The notes under the pieces: generated by a model
The model's input: the letters and a program-made list of their open reading frames with translations, nothing else
What the model was told of the DNA's origin: nothing
Database searches by the model: none
Source: UBA1227 sp045599345
Lineage (GTDB): Bacteria > Bacillota > Clostridia > Oscillospirales > Acutalibacteraceae
Assembly: GCA_045599345.1 (NCBI GenBank)
Contig: JAZRVV010000015.1
Span: forward strand, 30,654-94,653
Direction: 5' to 3'
DNA: 64,000 nucleotides
Made by a program: the position numbers and the translations under genes
In this document: positions 8,034 to 16,576 of the stretch, in pieces
Layout: every line of letters begins with the position of its first letter
Position numbering within the stretch: position 1 is the stretch's first letter

Positions 8034-8531
8034 ATGGCTCGTGATCTTAGTTTCCAGGGGTTGGCTCTTTCTGCAATTCCTGATGATGAACTTCAAAAAC
8101 TTGATAACCAACTTTGCTTCTCTTTGTACGTGTGCTCCAAAGAGGTTATTAGAAAGTATAAGCCATTGCTTGAACCATTGGGTCTTACCTATACAGGATA
8201 TATAACCCTTATGGCTCTCTGGGAAAAGGATGGCATCAATGTTAAGGAATTAGGCAAGAAACTTTATCTAGATTCAGGAACATTGACACCACTTCTTAAA
8301 AAATTGGAATCTCTTGGATATGTGGAGCGCAGGCGCGACCCTGAGGATGAGCGCAATATGCTTATCTATTTGACCGAAAGTGGCAAAAAATTAAAACAAG
8401 AAGCCATATGTATTCCAAGGGAACTCTTATCTGGATTACAGTTTGGTAGTGTAAAAGCGGTTCTTTTATTGCAAACACTTCATCAACTCATGGATTCTCT
8501 TGCCAAAGAAGACGGAGAAGCAATCAAATAG
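8034..8531 (+). CDS. ohrR: OhrR-family (MarR) organic peroxide-sensing repressor
   Basis: A 165-residue winged-helix regulator. The N-terminal segment LDNQLCFSLYVCSKE is the OhrR signature, and Cys28 corresponds to the peroxide-sensing cysteine of Bacillus OhrR (Cys15). The LGLTYTGYITLMALWE helix and the winged helix-turn-helix (about 80-120, with ERRRDPEDERN as the wing) follow. The family binds operator palindromes as a dimer and releases them when the cysteine is oxidised by organic hydroperoxides. Its usual partner gene ohrA is not in the window; the apparent target is the upstream glutathione peroxidase gene. An additional Cys34 is present. GGAGG lies upstream of the ATG. Confidence 0.92.
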   Translation: MARDLSFQGLALSAIPDDELQKLDNQLCFSLYVCSKEVIRKYKPLLEPLGLTYTGYITLMALWEKDGINVKELGKKLYLDSGTLTPLLKKLESLGYVERRRDPEDERNMLIYLTESGKKLKQEAICIPRELLSGLQFGSVKAVLLLQTLHQLMDSLAKEDGEAIK

Positions 8532-8543
8532 AGGGGGATACTT

Positions 8544-10229
8544 ATGTTAAAGGATGGAAAGATTTGGGTAGCAAGTTCTTTTGAAGGAACAGAGCTCTAT
8601 ATTTTGCCAAAGATGGCAAACCGCCATGGACTTATCGCAGGTGCGACAGGTACTGGTAAGACTATCACAATGAAAGTTATGGCCGAGTCATTTTCGGACC
8701 TCGGTGTTCCAGTATTTTTCTCTGATGTCAAAGGTGACCTTACAGGTATGCTCGAGCCTGGCACAGGCATGGACGTGCGTGCAAAGGAAAAGTTTGGAAT
8801 AGATGATTTTAAACAAAAGGGCTATCCTACAAGATTTTGGGATATCTTTGGTGAGGCTGGACATCCAGTTCGCGTTACAATCTCTGACATGGGACCAACT
8901 TTCCTCTCACGTCTTTTGAACCTCTCTGACGTTCAAGAGGGCGTACTTAACTTGGTATTTAAAGTAGCGGATGATAAGGGCCTTTTGCTCTATGACCTTA
9001 AGGACCTCCGTGCTATGCTTGGCTTCGTTGGTGAGAATGCTGAGGAGTATACATTGACTTATGGTAACGTATCGTCCTCATCAATTGGTGCTATTCAGCG
9101 TGCGCTCTTGCAGTTTGAACAAGAGGGCGGTGAAGGCGTGTTTGGCCTTCCAATGCTCGATATCAAGGACTGGATGCGCACTGATATTGATGGCCGTGGA
9201 TTTATCAATATCCTCTCAGCAGCAAAACTTATCGGTAGCCCAACCGTATATTCAACATTCCTTATTTGGATGCTCAATGAACTCTTTGAGCAACTCCCAG
9301 AGGTAGGTGACCTTGATAAGCCTCGTATGGTATTCTTCTTTGATGAGGCACATCTTCTCTTTGCCGATGCTCCAAAGGCATTTGTTCAAAAGATTGTTCA
9401 GGTAGTAAAACTCATCCGTTCAAAGGGTGTTGGTATCTACTTTATTTCACAGTCACCATCAGACATCCCTGATGACGTTTTGGCTCAGCTTTCAAACCGT
9501 GTTCAGCACGGACTTCGTGCTTACACCCCAGCTGAGCAAAAGATGGTAAAGGCGGCAGCTGCTGCATTCCGTGCAAACCCTGCTTTTGATTCAGAGCAGG
9601 CACTTATGGAGGTTGGCACAGGCGAAGCACTCGTATCATTCCTTGATGAGTCAGGTACACCAGTGGTAGTAGAGAGGGCCAAGATTTTGCCTCCTCAGAG
9701 CCTTATGGGACAGGCTGATCCAGCCAAGGTTAATACAGCAATCGTTTCATCAGAATTTGATCTTAAATACAGGGAGACTCAGGACCCTGAGTCTGCTTAT
9801 GAAGTAATAATGGCTGCGACTGAAAAACTCAAGGTAGAGCAGGAGCAGGCAGCTGTTGAGGCAGCTGAGGCCAAAGAGGCCGAGAAGCTTGCAAAAGAGG
9901 AGGCCAAGGCAGAGGCCGCAGCAATAAAGGCTGAGGAGCGCAAGGCTGAGCTTGAGGCAAAGGCTGCTCAAAAGGCACAGGAAAAGGCCGAAAAGGAAGC
10001 AGCAAAAGAAGCTGAAAAGAAGAAAAAGGTAATTGAGCGCGCAGCATCAAATGCGGCTTCATCTGTAGCGCGTTCAATCACAACTAATATGGTAAACTCT
10101 GTTACAAAATCTGGCAGCGTTAAATCTGCTGACAAGATTGCAAAACAGGCTGCAAGTACAGCACTCTCATCTGTTATGCGCTCTGGCGCAACAGCAGTTG
10201 TCAGAGGTCTTTTTGGCACTAAAAAGTAA
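8544..10229 (+). CDS. HerA-like ATPase (DUF853 family) with Ala/Lys/Glu-rich coiled coil
   Basis: A 561-residue P-loop ATPase of the HerA/FtsK superfamily, DUF853 branch (E. coli YjgR-like), predicted cytoplasmic. Walker A is GATGTGKT at 33-40 and Walker B is VFFFDEAH in the middle of the protein; FISQSPSDIPDDV is the conserved sensor region. From about residue 415 to 500 there is an Ala/Glu/Lys-rich stretch expected to form a long coiled coil, followed by a Ser/Ala-rich tail. The family's physiological role is unclear; DNA translocation is inferred from superfamily membership. It starts 12 bases after ohrR, so it probably shares the peroxide-responsive transcript. Confidence 0.88.
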   Translation: MLKDGKIWVASSFEGTELYILPKMANRHGLIAGATGTGKTITMKVMAESFSDLGVPVFFSDVKGDLTGMLEPGTGMDVRAKEKFGIDDFKQKGYPTRFWDIFGEAGHPVRVTISDMGPTFLSRLLNLSDVQEGVLNLVFKVADDKGLLLYDLKDLRAMLGFVGENAEEYTLTYGNVSSSSIGAIQRALLQFEQEGGEGVFGLPMLDIKDWMRTDIDGRGFINILSAAKLIGSPTVYSTFLIWMLNELFEQLPEVGDLDKPRMVFFFDEAHLLFADAPKAFVQKIVQVVKLIRSKGVGIYFISQSPSDIPDDVLAQLSNRVQHGLRAYTPAEQKMVKAAAAAFRANPAFDSEQALMEVGTGEALVSFLDESGTPVVVERAKILPPQSLMGQADPAKVNTAIVSSEFDLKYRETQDPESAYEVIMAATEKLKVEQEQAAVEAAEAKEAEKLAKEEAKAEAAAIKAEERKAELEAKAAQKAQEKAEKEAAKEAEKKKKVIERAASNAASSVARSITTNMVNSVTKSGSVKSADKIAKQAASTALSSVMRSGATAVVRGLFGTKK

Positions 10230-10232
10230 TAG

Positions 10233-10261
10233 TTGAAACAACATTTTACTTATGGTAGAAT
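10233..10261 (+). promoter_or_regulatory. Promoter of the mntP riboswitch transcript
   Basis: TTGAAA (10233-10238) and TAGAAT (10256-10261) are 17 bases apart, directly before the riboswitch. Confidence 0.65.
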
Positions 10262-10269
10262 AATCACAA

Positions 10270-10398
10270 CAAAATTCCCTTGAGGGAGTAGCAGGCGTCA
10301 TAGACGCAGCAAATGTCAACATCCTGACCATTTAGGTCTGGCATTGCTTTAAATTGCGAGACTCATGTGTGGTGGTCGCCACACATGGGTCTTTTGTA
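10270..10398 (+). promoter_or_regulatory. yybP-ykoY manganese riboswitch with terminator
   Basis: The leader contains the hallmark elements of the yybP-ykoY class: GAGGGAGTAGC at its start, a variable hairpin pair (GCGTC/GACGC), GTCTGGCATTGC, and TTGCGAGAC at the end of the aptamer. Immediately downstream, GACTCATGTGTGG pairs with CCACACATGGGTC (13 bp, 10360-10391) and is followed by TTTT, forming an intrinsic terminator. The aptamer's 3' strand GAGAC overlaps the terminator arm, so Mn2+ binding would free the downstream genes. The next gene is an MntP-type manganese exporter, the most common target of this class. Confidence 0.92.
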
Positions 10399-10419
10399 AT
10401 ATATATGGAGGAATAATAG

Positions 10420-11007
10420 ATGACTTGGAATTTTATTCTATTTTCTATTGTCTTGGGTGTCGGACTAGCAATGGATGCCTTTTCTGTATCCCTTGCAAAC
10501 GGTCTTAAGGAACCAACAATGGGAGCACCTAAAATTAGTTTGGTAGCTGGTGCGTATGCGATTTTTCAGGCGCTCATGCCAATGATTGGTTGGTTCTGTG
10601 TGCATACAGTAGCAGAACGCTTTGAAAGTTTTGAAAAGTTTATACCTTGGATTGCGTTAATACTTCTTTTGTACATCGGTGGCGAGATGCTGATTGATGG
10701 CATAAAGGAAAGGAAATCAACCGAGGAAGTAGAGCTTGAAAAGCTTACAATGAAGGCATTGTTTATACAAGCAGTAGCCACTTCGATTGATGCTTTGTCA
10801 GTAGGTTTTACAATTTCAAAGTATAGCCTTTTTGAGGCAACAATATGCAACTTGATAATTGCGATTGTCACTTTTGTAATTTCAGTTGTTGGAGTGATTA
10901 TAGGCAAAAAGGTGGGCACAAAACTTGGCTGGAAAGCCGATGTGCTCGGTGGCGTAATTTTGATTGGAATAGGTCTTGAAATTTGGATAACAGGAGTATT
11001 TTTTTAA
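10420..11007 (+). CDS. mntP: Manganese efflux pump MntP
   Basis: A 195-residue membrane protein of the MntP (former DUF204) family, with six hydrophobic helices arranged as two repeats. The conserved acidic signatures are present twice: GLAMDAFSVSLANG (helix 1) and TSIDALSVGFTIS (helix 4). It exports Mn2+ from the cytoplasm. GGAGG lies seven bases before the ATG, and the yybP-ykoY riboswitch directly upstream supports Mn2+-induced expression. The cation/Ca2+ antiporter gene follows after 12 bases. Confidence 0.96.
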   Translation: MTWNFILFSIVLGVGLAMDAFSVSLANGLKEPTMGAPKISLVAGAYAIFQALMPMIGWFCVHTVAERFESFEKFIPWIALILLLYIGGEMLIDGIKERKSTEEVELEKLTMKALFIQAVATSIDALSVGFTISKYSLFEATICNLIIAIVTFVISVVGVIIGKKVGTKLGWKADVLGGVILIGIGLEIWITGVFF

Positions 11008-11019
11008 AGAGGTGATAGC

Positions 11020-12063
11020 ATGACAGAAATGAGCACTTTATTTGGTCTTATAAATTTTTCGGTATCAAATGGAATGGTTTTGCCAGTGGCAATCGTATTG
11101 TTTGTCATAGGCTTGATCCTTTTGATAATAGGCGGAGATAAATTTGTCGATGGAGCAGTAGGTATTGCTAAGAAGTTTGGCGTTCCAGACCTCCTCATTG
11201 GTGCAACAGTAGTGTCGATTGGTACAACTTTGCCAGAGGTACTCGTGTCAGCAAGTGCTGCCGCTGTTGGACAGTCCCAAACAGCATATGGTAATGCTAT
11301 TGGATCAATCATTTGTAATACAGCACTTATCTGTGCAATTACAATTGCTTTTGCTCCAGGACTTACAGATAAAAAGAGTATGAGAGTACCATCTGCTTTC
11401 TTCTTTGGCTCAGCAATCCTCTATGCGGGTGTAGCGTATGTCACGGGTACATTCTCAAGGACAATTGGCATAATCTTGCTCTCTGTTTTTGCCGTTTATA
11501 TTGGTCTTCAAATCAAGTCCGCACTTGTTGCTATGAAGAATCCTTTGGCTGATGAGGTAGCGGTAGAAGAGGCAGAAGACGAGGCGACTGCATCAATGGC
11601 GACAAACGTAATCTACCTTGTTGTTGGCGCTATCGCTATCGCAATAGGTGCAAACTTACTTGTTGATAACTGCACCATCCTCGCTCAGAAAATTGGTGTT
11701 CCGGAATCTGTAATTGCACTCACACTCGTAGCTCTTGGCACTTCGCTTCCAGAGCTCGTTACAGCAATTACTTCGCTTCGCAAGGGCCATGGTGCTTTGT
11801 CACTTGGAAATGTTATAGGTGCCAACTTGTTTAATTTGGTTTTGGTATCAGGTATGGCAATTACAATCAATCCATTTGATATACCAGCAGAGAAACTTAT
11901 CGGTGGAATGAATGCAAGCTTGGTAATGGATATACCAGTAATGTTTACTGTTATGCTTCTTTTGACATTGCCAGGTCTTATCAAAGGCAAACTCTATAGG
12001 TGGCAGGGAGTGAGTCTTCTTACCATTTATGTAGCATACTGTGTTCTCCAATTTGTTATTTGA
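11020..12063 (+). CDS. Calcium/sodium (cation) antiporter, CaCA family YrbG type
   Basis: A 347-residue membrane protein with about ten hydrophobic helices in two inverted repeats, as in CaCA exchangers. Each half carries the alpha-repeat signature: IGATVVSIGTTLPEVLVS and ALTLVALGTSLPELVTAI, each followed by GNAIGSIICN or GNVIGANLFN. A short acidic loop (about 185-195) joins the halves. It probably extrudes Ca2+ or another divalent cation in exchange for Na+ or H+. It follows mntP by 12 bases behind the manganese riboswitch, so a link to Mn2+ homeostasis is possible. AGAGGTGAT precedes the ATG. Confidence 0.92.
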   Translation: MTEMSTLFGLINFSVSNGMVLPVAIVLFVIGLILLIIGGDKFVDGAVGIAKKFGVPDLLIGATVVSIGTTLPEVLVSASAAAVGQSQTAYGNAIGSIICNTALICAITIAFAPGLTDKKSMRVPSAFFFGSAILYAGVAYVTGTFSRTIGIILLSVFAVYIGLQIKSALVAMKNPLADEVAVEEAEDEATASMATNVIYLVVGAIAIAIGANLLVDNCTILAQKIGVPESVIALTLVALGTSLPELVTAITSLRKGHGALSLGNVIGANLFNLVLVSGMAITINPFDIPAEKLIGGMNASLVMDIPVMFTVMLLLTLPGLIKGKLYRWQGVSLLTIYVAYCVLQFVI

Positions 12064-12125
12064 ACGCGTTCATAAAAAAGTAGCATATATATATAAAAAT
12101 GTGATATAATTTAGATGAAAATGAG

Positions 12126-12156
12126 AAAATGTCCAAACTTGGACATTTTTTCTTTT
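12126..12156 (+). terminator. Terminator of the mntP operon
   Basis: A 10-bp stem AAAATGTCCA/TGGACATTTT with a four-base loop, followed by TTCTTTT. A TATAAT at 12105-12110 just upstream has no convincing -35 partner. Confidence 0.75.
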
Positions 12157-12193
12157 ATAAATAAGTACATTTATAAGGTGTAAAGTTTATAAT

Positions 12194-12199
12194 TATAAT
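12194..12199 (+). promoter_or_regulatory. Candidate -10 box of the Stn operon promoter
   Basis: TATAAT lies 28 bases before the first gene. The sequence at the expected -35 position (TTATAA, 12171-12176) matches poorly, so this is a weak assignment. Confidence 0.35.
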
Positions 12200-12226
12200 G
12201 CATATAAATTATAGGGAGGTATTTTT

Positions 12227-12727
12227 ATGGGTTGTTGCTGTAACGATAAGACATCTGATCTCTCTTTGCTCCAGCCAGTGCTCGAGCACTACAAGGGAAT
12301 CAACGGTAGCCTTATTGCAATTCTTCAACAGGCACAGGAAATCTATGGCTATCTACCTGTAGATGTAATCTACCACATAGCAGAGGAGACTGGTGTTGCA
12401 CCAGCAAAGGTTATGGGTGTTGCTACATTCTATACACAGTTTAGATTAAAGCCAGTTGGTAAGTATTTGATTATGCTTTGCCAGGGAACAGCTTGCCATG
12501 TTAATGGTTCTGAGTTGATAGCTGCTGCTATCAAGGACGAGCTTGGCATTGTTGACGGTGAGACAACTGACGATGGTTTGTTCTCACTCAAGCATGTTGC
12601 TTGTCTCGGTTGTTGTTCTTTGTCACCAGTTATGATGATTAATGGTGAGACATACGGAAGTCTTACACCAGATAAGACAAAGACAATACTTCGTGAGCTT
12701 AGGGAAAAGGCAGGTGAAGAGTCATGA
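12227..12727 (+). CDS. stnA: Stn-type transhydrogenase, NuoE/HydC-like [2Fe-2S] subunit
   Basis: A 166-residue thioredoxin-fold ferredoxin subunit related to NuoE and HydC. The [2Fe-2S] ligands are visible as C85-x4-C90 (LCQGTACHV) and C126-x3-C130 (ACLGCCSLSP). An N-terminal CCC (residues 3-5) is unusual. With the NuoF-like and NuoG/GltD-like genes that follow, it matches the three-subunit Stn family described from Sporomusa, in which the A and B subunits form a HydBC-like bifurcating module. The subunit letter is assigned by gene order. GGGAGG lies before the ATG. The 3' end overlaps the next gene by four bases. Alternative: a diaphorase module of a bifurcating hydrogenase, but no HydA is present. 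Confidence 0.85.
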   Translation: MGCCCNDKTSDLSLLQPVLEHYKGINGSLIAILQQAQEIYGYLPVDVIYHIAEETGVAPAKVMGVATFYTQFRLKPVGKYLIMLCQGTACHVNGSELIAAAIKDELGIVDGETTDDGLFSLKHVACLGCCSLSPVMMINGETYGSLTPDKTKTILRELREKAGEES

Positions 12728-14484
12728 AAATAGTAGTAGGTGAAGGTTCTTGCGGACTTGCTGCTGGTGCTGGAAAAGTCCATGCAAAACTTGATGAGCT
12801 CTTTGCTGCTGCGAATCCATCGGGTTCTGTTGTAACTATCACAAGCTGTATCGGCATGTGTTTCCTCGAGCCAATCGTTGACCTTTACGATGGCGACACA
12901 CTTGTTCGCAGACTTGTTCATGTTACAGATGCTGATGCTCAGAAGATTTATGATGCTGTAAACAGCAATGATATGTCACTCGTTGATGACATCACTATCA
13001 CAGCTGATGATGCATCTTTCCTTGAGCAACAGACACGTATCGCTCTTCGTAACTGTGGTATCATCAATCCTATGAGTATTGATGAGTATATTGCTCGTGG
13101 CGGTTACGAGGCACTCAAAAAGATTTTGACAACGGGTATGACTCAGGATGACGTTATCAATGAAATTGATAAGTCAGGCCTCAAGGGCCGTGGCGGCGCT
13201 GGTTTCTCAACTGCTTTTAAGTGGAGAGCAGCAAAGTCATCAGAGGGCGAGGAAAAGTACCTTATTTGTAACGCCGATGAGGGCGACCCAGGTGCATTCA
13301 TGGATCGTGCCGTAATCGAGGGTGACCCACATACTCTTATTGAGGGTATGCTTATCGGTGCTTACGCTATCGGCGCAAAAGAAGCTATCGTTTACGTTCG
13401 TGCTGAGTATCCTCTTGCTATCGTTCGTCTTGAGAACGCTATCAAGGATGCAACAGACCGTGGCTTCCTTGGCGACAACATTTTAGGTTCTAACTTCTCA
13501 TGCAAGATGAGAATTAAGGCTGGTGCTGGCGCATTTGTATGCGGTGAGGAAACAGCTTTGATAGAGTCTCTTGAAGGTAAGCGTGGTATGCCACGTCTTA
13601 AGCCACCATTCCCAGCACAGTCTGGCTTCTGGTTTAAGCCTTCTAACATCAACAACGTTGAGACATATGCAAACGTTGCTTGGATTATTGCAAATGGCGG
13701 TGACGCATTTGCAGCAATGGGTACAGCTGAATCTAAGGGCACCAAGGTATTTGCCCTTACTGGTAAGATTAAGCGTGGCGGACTTGTTGAGATTCCTATG
13801 GGTAAAACTCTTCGTGAGGTTATCTATGATATCGGTGGCGGTATCAGAAACGACAAGGAATTCAAGGCAGTTCAGCTTGGTGGTCCATCAGGCGGATGTA
13901 TCCCAGCATCTCTTCTTGACACAGTAATCGACTACAAGGCTCTTGGCGCAACAGGCGCTATCATGGGCTCTGGTGGTATGGTTGTTATGGATGAGACAAC
14001 ATGTATGGTAGGTATGGCTAAGTTCTTCCTTGACTTCACAGCTAAGGAAAGCTGCGGTAAGTGTGTACACTGCCGTATCGGTACAAAGCGCATGCTTGAA
14101 ATCCTTGGTCGTATAGTTGACGGTGAAGGCGAAGAGGGCGACATCGAGAAACTCGAAGAGCTCTGCAACGCTATCAAGGACGGCGCTCTTTGCGGACTTG
14201 GACAGACTGCTCCAAACCCAGTTCTCACAACTATTCGTTACTTCAGACCAGAAATGGAAGCTCATATTAATGAGAAGCGTTGCCCAGCTGGTGAATGTGT
14301 AAAACTTATTACTTATTCTATCGATGAATCTAAGTGTATCGGTTGCTCACTCTGCGCTAAGAAGTGCCCAGCAAACGCAATTAGTGGCGAAGTTAAATCA
14401 CCATTTAAGATTGACGCTGATAAGTGCATCAAGTGCGGTAACTGTAAGACAGTTTGCCGTCAGGGTGCAATTATAGTTAAGTAA
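12724..14484 (+). CDS. stnB: Stn-type transhydrogenase, NuoF/HydB-like FMN/NADH subunit
   Basis: A 586-residue subunit. The N-terminus is a thioredoxin-like [2Fe-2S] domain (Cys10, Cys42 and Cys46 visible). The NuoF core that binds FMN and NADH has GRGGAGFSTAFKW and NADEGDPGAFMDR, and the [4Fe-4S] motif ESCGKCVHCRIGTKR. The C-terminus adds a two-cluster ferredoxin domain (CIGCSLCAKKCP and CIKCGNCKTVC). This layout is that of HydB in electron-bifurcating complexes, longer than respiratory NuoF. In the Stn complex the equivalent module oxidises NADH and reduces ferredoxin. It overlaps the upstream gene by four bases and is separated from the next by 13 bases. Confidence 0.9.
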   Translation: MKIVVGEGSCGLAAGAGKVHAKLDELFAAANPSGSVVTITSCIGMCFLEPIVDLYDGDTLVRRLVHVTDADAQKIYDAVNSNDMSLVDDITITADDASFLEQQTRIALRNCGIINPMSIDEYIARGGYEALKKILTTGMTQDDVINEIDKSGLKGRGGAGFSTAFKWRAAKSSEGEEKYLICNADEGDPGAFMDRAVIEGDPHTLIEGMLIGAYAIGAKEAIVYVRAEYPLAIVRLENAIKDATDRGFLGDNILGSNFSCKMRIKAGAGAFVCGEETALIESLEGKRGMPRLKPPFPAQSGFWFKPSNINNVETYANVAWIIANGGDAFAAMGTAESKGTKVFALTGKIKRGGLVEIPMGKTLREVIYDIGGGIRNDKEFKAVQLGGPSGGCIPASLLDTVIDYKALGATGAIMGSGGMVVMDETTCMVGMAKFFLDFTAKESCGKCVHCRIGTKRMLEILGRIVDGEGEEGDIEKLEELCNAIKDGALCGLGQTAPNPVLTTIRYFRPEMEAHINEKRCPAGECVKLITYSIDESKCIGCSLCAKKCPANAISGEVKSPFKIDADKCIKCGNCKTVCRQGAIIVK

Positions 14485-14497
14485 GGGAGGGAAATTT

Positions 14498-16522
14498 ATG
14501 TCAATTAAGTACACTATTGATGGTGTAGAAGTAATCGCAGAAGACGGTGAAACTATACTCTCATCTGCAACTAGAGCTGGCGTAGAAATCCCTACTCTTT
14601 GTTTTGCAGAAAATACAGCAATTTATGGCGCATGCGGTGTTTGCGTAGTAGAGGTTGAGGGCGTTCCAAAGCTCCTCCGCTCATGTTCAGCAAAGCCAAT
14701 GGAAGGCTATGTTGTTCACACAGATACACCTCGTGTAATCCGTGCACGTAAGACAGCTTTCGAGCTTCTTCTTTCAGACCACACAGGCGATTGCCGTGGT
14801 CCATGTAAGCTCCACTGCCCAGCTGGTACAGACTGCCAGAAGTATGTCAATGAAATCAAGGACGGTAAGTATTTCGAAGCTGTTTCAACAGTTTATGAAG
14901 CTTTCCCACTTCCAGCATCTATTGGTCGTGTTTGCCCACATCCATGCGAGGATGCTTGTCGTCGTCAGCTTGTTGAGGAGCCAATCTCAATTGCTTTCCT
15001 TAAGGCATTTGCAGCAGACAAGGTTCTTGCAAGCGACAACAGATACAAGATTGAAACAGGCGCTGACACAGGTAAGCGCGTAGCTATCATCGGTGGTGGT
15101 CCTGCAGGACTTACAGCTGCTTATAAGCTTCGTGAATATGGTCACGCTGTTACAATTTTTGATCAGCAGCCAAAGATGGGCGGTATGCTCCGCTATGGTA
15201 TCCCAGAATACAGACTTCCAAAGGCTGTACTCGATGATGAGATTTCTATTATCGCTGACGCTGGCGTTGTTATGAAGAACAACTGCAAGCTTGGTCGCGA
15301 TATTCAGTTTGATGAGCTCGTTAAGACTTATGACGCTGTTCTCGTTGCTATCGGTGCTTGGACATCTGTACCAATGAGAGTTGCTGGTGAGGACCTCCCA
15401 GGCGTTATTGGTGGTATCGACTTCCTTGGCAAGCTTGGCCTTGGTGAGACACCAACAATCGGCAAGAGAGTTGCCGTTTGCGGTGGTGGTAACACAGCTA
15501 TGGATGCTTGCCGTACAGCAATCCGCCTCGGCGCAGAGGAAGTATACGTTGTATACAGACGTACAAGAAACGAGATGCCTGCAGCTGATATCGAAATCGA
15601 AGAGGCTGAGGAAGAGGGCGTAATCTTTAAGTTCCTCACAAATCCTATCGAGATTACACAAGATGGCGATGCTCTTAACATGAAGCTCCAGATTATGGAA
15701 CTCGGTGAGCCAGATGCATCAGGTCGTCGTTCTCCAGTACCTGTTGAGGGCAAGACAGAGGATATCAAACTTGATAACGTTATTATGGCTATCGGCCAGG
15801 TTGCAAACTGTGCTGGTGTTGACGGTGTTGAACTTACCAAGAAGGGCACAATCCTTTGCGATGAGATGACATTCCGTACAAACATCGAGAACGTATTCGC
15901 AGCTGGTGACGTTACAAACAAGGGCGCTGGTATTGCTATCGCAGCTATCGGCGAGGCTTCAAAGGCAGCATTCTGCATCAACAACTATCTTGATGGCGCA
16001 GAAGTACGCTACAAGGCTCCTTACTTTGTTGAGACAGAGAAGACAGCTGAGGACTTTGAGGATCGTGAAAAGATCGATAGAGCTGAAATGCCAGGTCTCT
16101 CACCAGAGGAGAGAAAGAACAACTTCAAGCCTATCTACTTCGGTTTCTCAGAAGAGCAGGCTAAGAAGGAAGCAAGCCGTTGTCTCGAGTGTGGTTGTCA
16201 CGATTACTATGATTGCCGCCTCATCAAGTATGCTAACTGGTATGATGTTGAGCCAGCGAGGTTCCCTGGCATGAAGCATCACCGTGATTTCATCGAAATC
16301 GCTGATGTTATCGAGCATAACCCAGATAAGTGTGTACTTTGTGGTCTCTGCTACAGAACATGTGAAGAAGTTGCAAACAAGACATTCATCGGTCTCTATA
16401 ACCGTGGATTTAACACAACAATCAATCCAATGTTCCCGAAAGCAGAAGCAGCAGCTTATTGTGCTACTTGTGGTAAGTGCGTTGACGCTTGTCCAACAGG
16501 TGCAATGAGAAAGAAGTTCTAA
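14498..16522 (+). CDS. stnC: Stn-type transhydrogenase, NuoG-like plus GltD/NfnB-like NADPH subunit
   Basis: A 674-residue iron-sulfur flavoprotein. The N-terminal [2Fe-2S] ferredoxin has ligands C35, C46, C49 and C63. Next comes a NuoG-type His/Cys motif (HTGDCRGPC..., C99, C103, C107, C113) and a GltD-type cluster region (VCPHPCEDAC, 145-154). The FAD motif IIGGGPAGL lies at 197-205, and the NADPH-binding motif CGGGNTAMDA follows. The C-terminus has more cysteine motifs (CLECGC, CVLCGLCYRTC, YCATCGKCVDACP). This exact fusion of NuoG-like, GltD-like and ferredoxin parts defines StnC, which handles NADP(H) next to the NuoEF-like module. A strong terminator follows. A GltD or formate dehydrogenase subunit is less likely. 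Confidence 0.87.
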   Translation: MSIKYTIDGVEVIAEDGETILSSATRAGVEIPTLCFAENTAIYGACGVCVVEVEGVPKLLRSCSAKPMEGYVVHTDTPRVIRARKTAFELLLSDHTGDCRGPCKLHCPAGTDCQKYVNEIKDGKYFEAVSTVYEAFPLPASIGRVCPHPCEDACRRQLVEEPISIAFLKAFAADKVLASDNRYKIETGADTGKRVAIIGGGPAGLTAAYKLREYGHAVTIFDQQPKMGGMLRYGIPEYRLPKAVLDDEISIIADAGVVMKNNCKLGRDIQFDELVKTYDAVLVAIGAWTSVPMRVAGEDLPGVIGGIDFLGKLGLGETPTIGKRVAVCGGGNTAMDACRTAIRLGAEEVYVVYRRTRNEMPAADIEIEEAEEEGVIFKFLTNPIEITQDGDALNMKLQIMELGEPDASGRRSPVPVEGKTEDIKLDNVIMAIGQVANCAGVDGVELTKKGTILCDEMTFRTNIENVFAAGDVTNKGAGIAIAAIGEASKAAFCINNYLDGAEVRYKAPYFVETEKTAEDFEDREKIDRAEMPGLSPEERKNNFKPIYFGFSEEQAKKEASRCLECGCHDYYDCRLIKYANWYDVEPARFPGMKHHRDFIEIADVIEHNPDKCVLCGLCYRTCEEVANKTFIGLYNRGFNTTINPMFPKAEAAAYCATCGKCVDACPTGAMRKKF

Positions 16523-16540
16523 TCATTATTAGATAGAAAG

Positions 16541-16572
16541 AACCCCCTAGATGAACTCATCTAGGGGGTTTT
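16541..16572 (+). terminator. Strong terminator between stnC and larC (likely bidirectional)
   Basis: A 13-bp stem AACCCCCTAGATG/CATCTAGGGGGTT with an AACT loop and TTTT on the plus side. On the minus side it is followed by TTCTTTCT, so it can also end the converging larC transcript. Confidence 0.85.
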
Positions 16573-16576
16573 GCTA

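Noticed and set aside
9829..10230. Minus-strand frames opposite the Ala/Lys/Glu-rich tail of the HerA-like protein
   Set aside because: They are low-complexity mirror products (Leu/Pro-rich) of repeated codons on the coding strand.
14987..15661. A 224-codon open frame on the minus strand inside stnC
   Set aside because: It lies entirely antisense to a gene with many intact family motifs, is cysteine- and serine-rich in an unprotein-like way, and has no ribosome binding site.
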